Shown here piece after piece: positions 55,254-63,518 of a DNA stretch of 64,000 nucleotides. The stretch is from Roseofilum capinflatum BLCC-M114. Its GTDB lineage: Bacteria > Cyanobacteriota > Cyanobacteriia > Cyanobacteriales > Desertifilaceae. The notes below the pieces were generated by a model. It ran no database searches. It was given only the letters and a program-made list of their open reading frames with translations, and had not been told where the DNA came from. The translations under genes and the position numbers were made by a program. The stretch is from contig NZ_JAQOSO010000082.1 of the NCBI RefSeq assembly GCF_030068505.1, positions 62,001 to 126,000 on the forward strand, read 5' to 3'. Every line of letters begins with the position of its first letter. Within the stretch, counting starts at the first letter, position 1.

Positions 55254-55599
55254 TTAAATTACATCAGCAAAAGTTACGTTCCATCTTGCGGAAATACCAG
55301 ACACCGCCTATACACAGGTATCCTACTAAAATTACGGACAATACGAAGCCAGGTAGGTAAAGTTGAGCATTGCCTAAGATAGCCCAGCGAAATCCGTAGA
55401 CTATAGTAAAAACAACCATGGTTAAAAAGGGTCGAATTAAGGCCCAAGAAACACCGATCGCCGTTTGCTTGTACCGAACCAGGATATCTCGCCATGCCAA
55501 GAAGTAGAATAACTCGCGGTAGCGCCACAGGTTTTTCCAATATTCCCGCTCTGTCCTTCCGACTTCTATTACAATTTCCGTTTGACTGGAATAACTCAT
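55254..55599 (-). pseudogene. wzm: Wzm permease copy, 486-bp internal deletion plus frameshift
   Basis: Residues 1-69 (to FTIVYG) match intact Wzm 61019-61849 and then join directly to FRWAILGNAQLYLPGFVLSV, residue 232 of the intact protein: 162 codons lost in frame. An extra A in CGTAACTTTT near the end (intact: CGTACTTTC) shifts the last codons so the frame stops at RNFC instead of RTFADVI. Most of the membrane domain is gone. The intact counterpart shows what is missing. Confidence 0.95.
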
Positions 55600-55797
55600 A
55601 TGATCGCCTATGACTCTAGAAAAAGAAAACGCTAACCTGGGAAGATATCAATAACTATTAACCGTAGACCTTAGCACAACTTGAGGAAAATTTCCAAACT
55701 GTGTAATCCGGTTACATCTGCTTGCCATCTGTATACAGTGGTGGAACCTCCATTTCCAGATTACCCTCAAAAAAAGTTGATCTTAACTTCTAATACT

Positions 55798-56166
55798 GAT
55801 CCGGATTACCCCTTTTACCATTTACAATACGTTCGCCATTTTCCCGTAGGTTGGGTTGAACGAAGTGAAACCAAACGCATTCGTTGGGTTTCGTTCCTCA
55901 ACCCAACCTACGAATCAAGGCATTTTTGGTTTTGGCGAAGGTATTGCATTTATAAATGCTTTGCCCTGACAATCAGTCGCGGGAGAAATACCCACAACAC
56001 TAATCTCTGGGTGAGCGTTAAGCATGATGGATGGCATCATGGGAGTGGGAGAAGCCCTACCTTTTCCATGGGAGGCAAAAGCCAGACAACTGGAGTGATT
56101 GTAGCAGCTTTGGAGCAAATTGTACCGATTCTCCAAATACTAAAGGTGAAACTGGGCAGTCCCGAT
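55798..56166 (+). pseudogene. Decayed copy of the dipeptide epimerase 5' region
   Basis: It matches 63520-63990 in order: ATTACCCCTTTTAC, GCTTTGCCCTGA, ATTAGTCGCGGGAG-like text, GGAGGCAAAAGCCAGACAAC, GTAGCAGCTTTGGAGCAAAT. The start codon is lost, a palindromic repeat is inserted at 55846-55911, and a large piece is missing between CTCCAA and CTAAAGGTGAAACTGG. The frame ends ...LKVKLGSPD, stop. Confidence 0.85.
55846..55911. repeat. GTAGGTTGGGTT palindromic repeat
   Basis: GTAGGTTGGGTTGAACGAAG and CTCAACCCAACCTAC arms, same family as the repeat nested in MITE copy 2 (20951-21025). It lies within the epimerase remnant. Confidence 0.85.
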
Positions 56167-56549
56167 TGAAGCCAATCGTGCGTGCGATCACCCAGATCCA
56201 AACCCTCACCGGACTTCCCTATACCGACTCCATCCGCTATAATACTGATGGACTCCTAGATGGCGTTCCATAACTCAACATCTGGATGATTAATCCTTCA
56301 TTGTTCCCAAGGCCAATTTTATCTCTCTTCTGTTAAACTGGGAAATTCTGACGAATTTCCGCCATTACAGCCCGCGATCACGAACGAAAGAATCAGGGTT
56401 TCACCCCCCTTTTTCCGAAAGTGATAGAAGAGGGATATTCTAGGAGCTATCCTGTTCACCCTCTGTGCTTTTGGCTATTGGACAAACAAACTCTCCAATA
56501 TCATCACTCGTAATTCATTTTATCTTACAGTCTTGGTTTATTAGCTGCA
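56167..56549. other. Spacer without a clear gene
   Basis: The plus frame ending at 56273 reads PIVRAITQIQTLTGLPYTDS, then IRYNTDGLLDGVP, which resembles a real protein tail, but it has no start of its own and its parent is not recognised. Nothing further is seen up to the GT2 start at 56550. Confidence 0.4.
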
Positions 56550-57542
56550 ATGAAGAACTTCTTTTCTCAGATTTATCAAAGATGGTTGAAGTCGAGAATT
56601 CGCATTTATACTTCTCGATTACAATCGAAACACAAAACGATCTTACAGAAAGAAATTAATCAGATGAGAGGTTGTAAACAACACACTTGTTACACAAATC
56701 ATCCCAAATTGTCAATCATCGTACAGTTTTTTAACAACAGGCAGAATATAGATAGTATTATCAAATCTCTGCGATTAACAACGGCAGAAGAAATTATTGT
56801 AATTGATGATGGCTCTATAGATGGATCTTATCAAGATTGGCTCAAACACCTAGATAGACCCAATGATTTTTTATTACGTTGTAATGATTTGTTTGAGGTT
56901 AGAACTTATGACCGTGCTATAAGTATGGCTCGAGGAGAATTTGTTTGTTTGTTACAAGATGATGATATGCTACCAGATAATAATAAATGGATAGAAGATG
57001 CGTTAACTTTATTTGAAATTTATCCAGATTTGATTATGCTTGGAGGACGAGATGGTATAGATACTATGATGGCTGAACCTAATGATTCTTACGAAGAACA
57101 GGAGTATAGACAGATTGGAAATATAATTGAATGTCCTGGTTTGCATAAATTGCGTATTTATTCCAAACCTTGCTATAGAGAACCAGTCTCTGGTATTCCA
57201 TTCATGTTTACAATGTCTGTTAATAGAGCGCCAACATTTCTGAGAAGAACTGAATTTCTAAAAATTGGTGGAATTAATCAAAAATATGCTCCTTTTCAAT
57301 TTGATGATGATGAGGCAGGTATAAGAGCTTGGTTGTCTGGGTACAAAGTTGGCTTTTATGCTTGCCCATTTATTAGAGGTTTTGAAGTTGGAGGAATGAG
57401 TTTATATAACCGTAATAAAATCAAAGAGCAATCAGTGATTAATATCAAACAGCTTTACCGGGATTACTGCGAACACATTGCTAATGGGCATCTGCAAAAC
57501 CTTGTTGATACTGCCAATAGAGTGTTAATTTCTGATCAATAA
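56550..57542 (+). CDS. GT2 glycosyltransferase (plus strand)
   Basis: 330 residues. LSIIVQFFNNRQNIDSIIKS, EEIIVIDDGSIDGSYQDWLK and FVCLLQDDDMLPDNNKWIED give the GT-A fold with a DDD metal motif. It is the only intact plus-strand gene in the 33-63 kb glycan locus and has no obvious partner, which suggests a separate insertion. Sugar unknown. Confidence 0.85.
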   Translation: MKNFFSQIYQRWLKSRIRIYTSRLQSKHKTILQKEINQMRGCKQHTCYTNHPKLSIIVQFFNNRQNIDSIIKSLRLTTAEEIIVIDDGSIDGSYQDWLKHLDRPNDFLLRCNDLFEVRTYDRAISMARGEFVCLLQDDDMLPDNNKWIEDALTLFEIYPDLIMLGGRDGIDTMMAEPNDSYEEQEYRQIGNIIECPGLHKLRIYSKPCYREPVSGIPFMFTMSVNRAPTFLRRTEFLKIGGINQKYAPFQFDDDEAGIRAWLSGYKVGFYACPFIRGFEVGGMSLYNRNKIKEQSVINIKQLYRDYCEHIANGHLQNLVDTANRVLISDQ

Positions 57543-57552
57543 TAGCCATTAA

Positions 57553-58644
57553 TTACTTGCTAACTGAACGATAAACATCAATAGTTTGTGCTGTGGTTTT
57601 ATCCCAACTAAAAATTTTAGTCCTTTGATGGCCTTTTTCAATCAGACGATCGCGTTCTCCAGGACTCTCAAGCAGCATAATGAGCATATCCGCTAATTCA
57701 CCAATCTCTTTAGGATTAAAGAGCAATCCGGCATCCCCGACAACTTCAGGAATGCTAGAGCAGTTGCAGGCTATGACAGGGGTTCCACAGGACATGGCCT
57801 CCAGAGGAGGAATACCAAAACCTTCGTATAATGACGGATATACAAAGGCTATACTGCAACGGTAGAGTTTTGCCAGATGGTAATCGCTCACTTGTCCATA
57901 ATGATAGATGCGATGGCTCAGGTTTAGCTCCGCTATCTTTTTTTCCTCTGTTTTGTCAAAAGGTAAACCAACCACACAAAGTACAATCTCTGGTTTGACA
58001 GAGACAGCTTTAGCGAATGCGGATAACAAGCCATCAAAATTTTTATAGCAAGCACGGCTCCCTACATATAAATAATACGGTTTTTCAGGTACGGGTTCAG
58101 AGCCAAACGCAAGACTAGCATCTATCTGGGAAGCCAAATAAGTTACTGTTACCTTACTTTCATCTGTAGAATAGCGATTAAGTAAATCATTCTTTGTATT
58201 TTCAGAAATACATATAATGGCATCCGCAGCCTTAACTGCTTTTTGTTTTTCTTGGGCATACTGACCACTAGAATCCATTTGCTCAAAGAAAATTTCATGA
58301 ATCATATCCCATACCGTAACAACAACAGGATATTCATAATCCTTAATTTCTTTTCTGGTAAGTAATGAGTAATAAGTAGGATGGGCTATATCAAACTTTT
58401 CTAATTGATTAATTACCCGAAAATAATGTTTTTCAATCCAGTAAGATAACCGACCAGGACGAAATATTTGATAATACCAATTTTTGAGATTTGGATGAAC
58501 TGGAAGATTTTTTTTCTTAGACACACAACTAGTCATTGTTGGACTAAAATCTTCTGGTAATCTTGTAATCAAATTATTAAAATATCTACTTATACCACCT
58601 GCGGTTTGCATTCGATAAACCTGACCATCATAAAGAATCTTCAT
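57553..58644 (-). CDS. GT4 glycosyltransferase (mannosyltransferase type)
   Basis: 363 residues. MKILYDGQVYRMQTAGGISR, YLYVGSRACYKNFDGLLSAF and YEGFGIPPLEAMSCGTPVIA (EX7E) with GDAGLLFNPKEI are typical of WbdA/MtfB-like mannosyltransferases. Convergent with the GT2 gene, 10 bases apart. Intact. Confidence 0.92.
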   Translation of the reverse strand: MKILYDGQVYRMQTAGGISRYFNNLITRLPEDFSPTMTSCVSKKKNLPVHPNLKNWYYQIFRPGRLSYWIEKHYFRVINQLEKFDIAHPTYYSLLTRKEIKDYEYPVVVTVWDMIHEIFFEQMDSSGQYAQEKQKAVKAADAIICISENTKNDLLNRYSTDESKVTVTYLASQIDASLAFGSEPVPEKPYYLYVGSRACYKNFDGLLSAFAKAVSVKPEIVLCVVGLPFDKTEEKKIAELNLSHRIYHYGQVSDYHLAKLYRCSIAFVYPSLYEGFGIPPLEAMSCGTPVIACNCSSIPEVVGDAGLLFNPKEIGELADMLIMLLESPGERDRLIEKGHQRTKIFSWDKTTAQTIDVYRSVSK

Positions 58645-58651
58645 TTCTTAA

Positions 58652-59545
58652 TTACTTAATCATTTCTAAAGTGACAATTGCACGGGCTGCTGCGGCAAAG
58701 TCTTCATCATAATCTAGTGAAGAATTCTTGTCAAAATATTTAGTTTTGTGAATATTAAAGTATTGACAATTTTTACATTTTTCTCTTGTTGATATATTCC
58801 AACCACCGTCAGCATATTTATAATATAGCTCAATCAATGAAGTAGGATTAAAAGCATCCTTGATAGACTCTACCATATCTGAATTAAACTGTTGCTGAAA
58901 TTCATCATGTTGATATTGACCAAACGGGACAGTAACAAGACATTTTCCACCAGGTTTTAAAACTCTTTTGAGTTCTTTAACTGCTTGGATAAAATCATAT
59001 TTTGAATCTTGTTTATATATAGGATCTGAACTATATAATAGAGTATTATCCATGCCAATATGCTCCAAAGTTGAAACGGAGACAACGGCATCAAATAAGT
59101 TATTCTTAAACGGTAATTCTCTAATATCCGCAAATACATAAGATATACCTAGATGCCAAAAACAATTTTCTTCCGGGGCTAAAGTCAATAATGTTAGTTT
59201 CTTATTTTTCAAAGCTTCATGTTTGACTATCAACTCATTATTTAAGGTTGAACCAGCATCTAAAATATTTCCTTGATATTGATCAATTCTTGACAATAAC
59301 AAAGGATATTCAACAATGCGCTCATCTATAAATTCACCATACTTTTCTGGTAGAGGCAAACTATTATGAAATTTTGACAAAATTTGTGGATCTGCTATAG
59401 CTTCCCGAATTAGGTTCAATTTGAAAACTCCATATCCGGGCGACCAAGGTTTACGACCATTTTTGATGTATTCTCTAACTAACTTAGAATTATAGTTATC
59501 TAAACGCCGTTGGTACCAATTAATTATTAGCTGCTTTAATCGCAT
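58652..59545 (-). CDS. SAM-dependent methyltransferase
   Basis: 297 residues. GNILDAGSTLNNELIVKHEA replaces the usual glycine-rich loop; FADIRELPFKNNLFDAVVSV, STLEHIGMDN and LKRVLKPGGKCLVTVPFG are type 11 methyltransferase motifs. It lies 7 bases upstream of the GT4 gene and is likely co-transcribed. The DAGSTLNN loop is less regular than usual, so the substrate class is unclear. Confidence 0.82.
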   Translation of the reverse strand: MRLKQLIINWYQRRLDNYNSKLVREYIKNGRKPWSPGYGVFKLNLIREAIADPQILSKFHNSLPLPEKYGEFIDERIVEYPLLLSRIDQYQGNILDAGSTLNNELIVKHEALKNKKLTLLTLAPEENCFWHLGISYVFADIRELPFKNNLFDAVVSVSTLEHIGMDNTLLYSSDPIYKQDSKYDFIQAVKELKRVLKPGGKCLVTVPFGQYQHDEFQQQFNSDMVESIKDAFNPTSLIELYYKYADGGWNISTREKCKNCQYFNIHKTKYFDKNSSLDYDEDFAAAARAIVTLEMIK

Positions 59546-59726
59546 AATCTTTAGCCTCTATCAGTTATTCGTTGTCAATAATGATTATCACTTGCTTGAT
59601 ATTTTTCCCGACTTTTTCCAAATTTACTTAATTCGGGAAATAATCTAGATGAATAGCAGAGAGTGCATTAAATTGCTACTCTAGTTAATTGTCTGCTTCT
59701 TCACTTCTTACTACAAATGTTTCAAT

Positions 59727-60998
59727 CTATTGAAATTCCCATTGACAATTTACCAACACACACCCATAGTCTACATCTCCGTACATGGAGAGTTCATTAC
59801 CACAATCATTGATCTTGAATAAGCATACATCATCTACTTTATCTATAAATTGTACATTTGGTATATGTAATGCAATGGTAAAACAATAAATTCCTGGGGC
59901 AAGTAGATTACCTGGAAGTTTTATAAAACTTGTTATTAGATGAGTTGGGTCATTGTTTTTAAAAATATCATCTAACAACTTCTGTGTTGTAAAAATTTTT
60001 CTGCCTCTCACATCTTTGGTTGTAATTCCTATCATTACTCCCTTAATAAATTCTTGTATCTTACACTCAACTTTTACAGTTATTGATTCAGTATGCATGA
60101 TTTCAGATATAGGTTGGCCAGATGTGTTATATATCCCAATTTCTGATATCCACATACTTTTAGTTCGGTTTGAATTCAATTCAATACCTTTGTATGTATT
60201 TGATTTTTTATCTGTCAAACTATTTATATAGCTAGAAATTATTTTTTCAACACTACCTTCTTTCGATATTTTTCCCTTTTCAAGTATTAACGCTTTGCTA
60301 CAAAGCTGAGAAATCATACCCATCTGATGACTAACAAATAAAACCGTTCGCCCATCTTTTCCAACATCTTCCATTTTCCCTAAACATTTCTCCTGGAACT
60401 GCAAATCACCGACTGCAAGGACTTCATCAACAATTAGAATTTCTGGTTCCAAATGTGCAGCAACTGAGAATGCTAACCTGACATACATTCCAGATGAGTA
60501 ACGCTTCACTGGGGTATCTAGAAACTTTTCAACTTCTGCAAAAGCTACAATTTCATCAAACTTTTTCTTAATCTCTACCTTACTCATCCCTAAAATTGCG
60601 CCATTGAGGTAGATATTTTCTCTGCCCGTAAGCTCTGGATGAAAGCCAGTACCAACTTCTAATAAACTGGCAACTCTACCTTTAATATTAATTCTACCTG
60701 TTGTTGGTTCAGTGATACGGCTTAAAATTTTTAGTAAAGTTGATTTTCCTGCACCATTCCGACCGATTATACCAACCCGATCGCCTCTATTAATCTCAAA
60801 CGAGACATCTTTCAAAGCCCAGAACTCTTCTCTTGAGGGGCTTTCCAGCTTTTTTCTTCCTCCTTTTACTAGAGTACATCCCAAAGATTTAACGCCGTTG
60901 GTAATTACATCTCTCAGAGCAGTATAGGGTTCTTGTTGCTGATGGCGGATCAAGTATTTTTTACCTAAGTTTTCAACTCGGATGATTGGTTCAGACAC
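59727..60998 (-). CDS. wzt: ABC exporter ATP-binding protein, Wzt copy 2
   Basis: 423 residues from the GTG at 60998, equivalent to the start of copy 1; an ATG at 61022 overlapping the Wzm stop is possible. The ATPase half (Walker A GRNGAGKST; YSSGMYVRLAFSVAAH; EILIVDEVLAVGD) matches copy 1 almost perfectly up to about residue 210. The C-terminal domain (KSMWISEIGIYNTSGQPISE ... FTIALHIPNVQFIDKVDDVC) is different. It pairs with the intact Wzm immediately upstream to export a glycan across the inner membrane. Confidence 0.94.
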   Translation of the reverse strand: MSEPIIRVENLGKKYLIRHQQQEPYTALRDVITNGVKSLGCTLVKGGRKKLESPSREEFWALKDVSFEINRGDRVGIIGRNGAGKSTLLKILSRITEPTTGRINIKGRVASLLEVGTGFHPELTGRENIYLNGAILGMSKVEIKKKFDEIVAFAEVEKFLDTPVKRYSSGMYVRLAFSVAAHLEPEILIVDEVLAVGDLQFQEKCLGKMEDVGKDGRTVLFVSHQMGMISQLCSKALILEKGKISKEGSVEKIISSYINSLTDKKSNTYKGIELNSNRTKSMWISEIGIYNTSGQPISEIMHTESITVKVECKIQEFIKGVMIGITTKDVRGRKIFTTQKLLDDIFKNNDPTHLITSFIKLPGNLLAPGIYCFTIALHIPNVQFIDKVDDVCLFKINDCGNELSMYGDVDYGCVLVNCQWEFQ

Positions 60999-61018
60999 GC
61001 TTGCAAATCCCTCCCTCA

Positions 61019-61849
61019 TCAAATGACATCAGCGAAAGTACGTTCCATCTTGCGGAAATACCAGACACCGCCTATACACAGATATCCTACTAGAATTACG
61101 GACAATACGAAGCCGGGTAGGTAAAGTTGAGCATTTCCTAAGATAGCCCAGCGAAATCCGTCGATGACTCCCACCATTGGGTTTAAGGAATAGATTAAAC
61201 GCCATTGGTCAGGCACAACGTTACTGCTAAAACCTACAGGAGAGATGTATAACCCGAATTGGACAAGAAAGGGCACTACATAGCGAAAATCTCTGTATTG
61301 AACGTTTAAAGAAGCTAACCACAAACCTGCGCCCATCGCCGCAGCGAAGGCGATGAATATAAAGAAAGGTAATAATAAAATTTTCCAGGTAGGAATGAAG
61401 TTGTACCAAGCCATGAGTCCTAGTAAAATTATTCCAGAAATCAAGAAATCGACAAAGCTGACAATAACTGCACTGGTGGGGACAATCAGGCGAGGAAAAT
61501 AAATTTTGGAGATTAAATTGGCGTTCCCAATGAGGCTATTACTGCATTCAGAAAGGGCGCTGGCGAAGAATTGCCAGGGAAGCATAGCTGAAAATACAAG
61601 TATGGGGTAAGGCGCTCCGTCTGAAGGGAGTCCGGCTAATTTACCAAAGACTATGGTAAACACGACCATGGTTAGAAAGGGGCGAATTAATGCCCAGGAA
61701 ACCCCGATCGCCGTTTGCTTGTACCGAACCAGAATATCGCGCCAGGCCAAGAAGTAGAATAACTCTCGGTAGCGCCACAAGTCTTTCCAATATTCCCGCT
61801 CCGTCCTTCCGGCTTCTATTACAATTTCCGTTTGACTGGAATAACTCAT
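61019..61849 (-). CDS. wzm: ABC exporter permease Wzm
   Basis: 276 residues, six membrane helices. RYRELFYFLAWRDILVRYKQ, then AIGVSWALIRPFLTMVVFTI and GLYISPVGFSSNVVPDQWRL, YSLNPMVGVIDGFRWAIL are the ABC-2 polysaccharide exporter signature. It forms the channel for Wzt copy 2 and perhaps copy 1. The partial duplicate at 55254 is a pseudogene. Confidence 0.95.
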   Translation of the reverse strand: MSYSSQTEIVIEAGRTEREYWKDLWRYRELFYFLAWRDILVRYKQTAIGVSWALIRPFLTMVVFTIVFGKLAGLPSDGAPYPILVFSAMLPWQFFASALSECSNSLIGNANLISKIYFPRLIVPTSAVIVSFVDFLISGIILLGLMAWYNFIPTWKILLLPFFIFIAFAAAMGAGLWLASLNVQYRDFRYVVPFLVQFGLYISPVGFSSNVVPDQWRLIYSLNPMVGVIDGFRWAILGNAQLYLPGFVLSVILVGYLCIGGVWYFRKMERTFADVI

Positions 61850-62001
61850 ATGATCGCCTATGACTCTAGAAAAAGAAAACGCTAACCTGTGAAGATATCA
61901 ATAACTATTAACCGTAGACCCTAGCATAACTGGGGCAAAATCCCTAAATTGTGTAATTCTGTCTGCTCTATATACAGCTCTATATACACTATACACTAGT
62001 T

Positions 62002-62055
62002 AAATCTCCATTTCCAGATTGATTAATCTCAAAAAAGTTGCTTGTACTCACTGAT
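62002..62055. repeat. Left direct repeat flanking the GT61 gene
   Basis: AAATCTCCATTTCCAGATT, CTCAAAAAA.GTTG and CACTGAT recur in the same order at 63468-63518 and, more diverged, at about 55747-55800. It is a copy of the leader of the epimerase gene. The 62056-62135 stretch holds nothing else. Confidence 0.8.
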
Positions 62056-62135
62056 ACATATCTAAACCGCCCCTCTTTCGTCACTTTTGGGGATTCTGAG
62101 GGAATTCACCTCCTTGCGACAGTTAAGTTTTAGAG

Positions 62136-63383
62136 TTACACTTGTGCGATTTTCAATATTTTTATTAATGATTCTATATTTACCATAATATCTTCTGTGA
62201 TTTTATTAGGGTCTACATAAGGTTCTGGAGCTTCTCCTTCACCCATTATGTAATAGTATTCGAGATTTGAAATATTTGCAAGACTCCAATAGAAAGGTTT
62301 AACATAATTTGGAGAAAAAATTTCTATGACCTTAGTGCCTGGATGACAAAATATTATATTGCTCAAGCCAGCACCATGAGGAGCTACAACCACATCTGCT
62401 GAACTAAAAAGTAAAGCTTGATCAGTTACTGACATTAACTCTAGGGTGACTAACTCAAACTTAAAATTTTCTAAAACTTCGAGAACTTGATCTTGATTTT
62501 TTACCTTGCGGATGTTTGCTTGTTCGCGATTTATATAGATACGGTTATTTTTACGGACAACTTGATCGTACAAGCTATAGTCGATATCACCCAAAATTTT
62601 CTGGGAAAGGTAGTCCCTAACCCAAGACGGCTTAGTTATAATATTTCCTGTCAGTGAGGGTACAATTAGTTGGTCTACTTTAACATGAGGATTAGTTTCA
62701 CTTTCAATGATTTTTTCTTTGCAAATTCCTAACTTATCTAATATCTCTTGATGAAATTTTTTTTGATAGCTATTCACTATAAAATAGTCTATTTCAGTAT
62801 AGCTTATTTTGGCACACTCTATTAGCTTAAGGCGTGGGACAACATCCAAAAGGAAGTGATAAAAACCTTCTCCACCTGTAGCTGATAAAACGGCTGCTGT
62901 ACCTTCTAATTTCCTAATCGATGGAAATTTCATCTTATTCCAACTGCTATGACACTTTAAGTTCGGAATAAACTCTCGAGAAACATCTGCTAATATCTTA
63001 TCATCAGCCACGATAACTGTTCCACTGTATCCCCATACCCTAGCATTAGGTACATGTGCAACAAATGTTTCTGGCATTGGATCATTGTAGAAAGATTTGA
63101 ATTCCCAATGTTCCTCTTGATCTAAGCTAATTGGCTTCCTCATTTCTTGATCTGACTCAAAGTAAACTGGTTGATACCTATATTCATCACCAATTAAGTT
63201 AGGAGATTGACTAGAAATAAAGTCTGATGTTGATTGGTAAAAACCTTTAATAGGCCCTAACATTTCTGAGCTAACTGGCAATATTCTTAGAAGATTAGCT
63301 ATGATATTATTTAGCTTTATAGAGATGAATCGAGTAAGGTTATTGATTGACTGAGTTGTTTTTGACAACAAATTATAATTCAC
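62136..63383 (-). CDS. GT61 (DUF563) glycosyltransferase
   Basis: 415 residues. AAVLSATGGEGFYHFLLDVV, NRIYINREQANIRKVKNQDQ and VVVAPHGAGLSNIIFCHPGT, VIEIFSPNYVKPFYWSLANI. Closest relative in the window is 52559-53779. It lies between two copies of the epimerase leader, so it appears to have been inserted as a unit between Wzm and the epimerase. Intact. Confidence 0.9.
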   Translation of the reverse strand: MNYNLLSKTTQSINNLTRFISIKLNNIIANLLRILPVSSEMLGPIKGFYQSTSDFISSQSPNLIGDEYRYQPVYFESDQEMRKPISLDQEEHWEFKSFYNDPMPETFVAHVPNARVWGYSGTVIVADDKILADVSREFIPNLKCHSSWNKMKFPSIRKLEGTAAVLSATGGEGFYHFLLDVVPRLKLIECAKISYTEIDYFIVNSYQKKFHQEILDKLGICKEKIIESETNPHVKVDQLIVPSLTGNIITKPSWVRDYLSQKILGDIDYSLYDQVVRKNNRIYINREQANIRKVKNQDQVLEVLENFKFELVTLELMSVTDQALLFSSADVVVAPHGAGLSNIIFCHPGTKVIEIFSPNYVKPFYWSLANISNLEYYYIMGEGEAPEPYVDPNKITEDIMVNIESLIKILKIAQV

Positions 63384-63467
63384 TCTGCCTCCCCTAGCAT
63401 TCTAACTTATTAAAATTGGGAAAAGTTTCCAAACCCTCTTTAAATACAGTGGTGAAATACAGTGGTG

Positions 63468-63518
63468 AAATCTCCATTTCCAGATTACCCTCAAAAAAAG
63501 TTGAGTGTACCCACTGAT
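63468..63518. repeat. Right direct repeat flanking the GT61 gene
   Basis: Second copy of the leader sequence, ending at the epimerase start codon. A 13-bp tandem ATACAGTGGTGAA pair lies just upstream (63443-63468). Confidence 0.8.
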
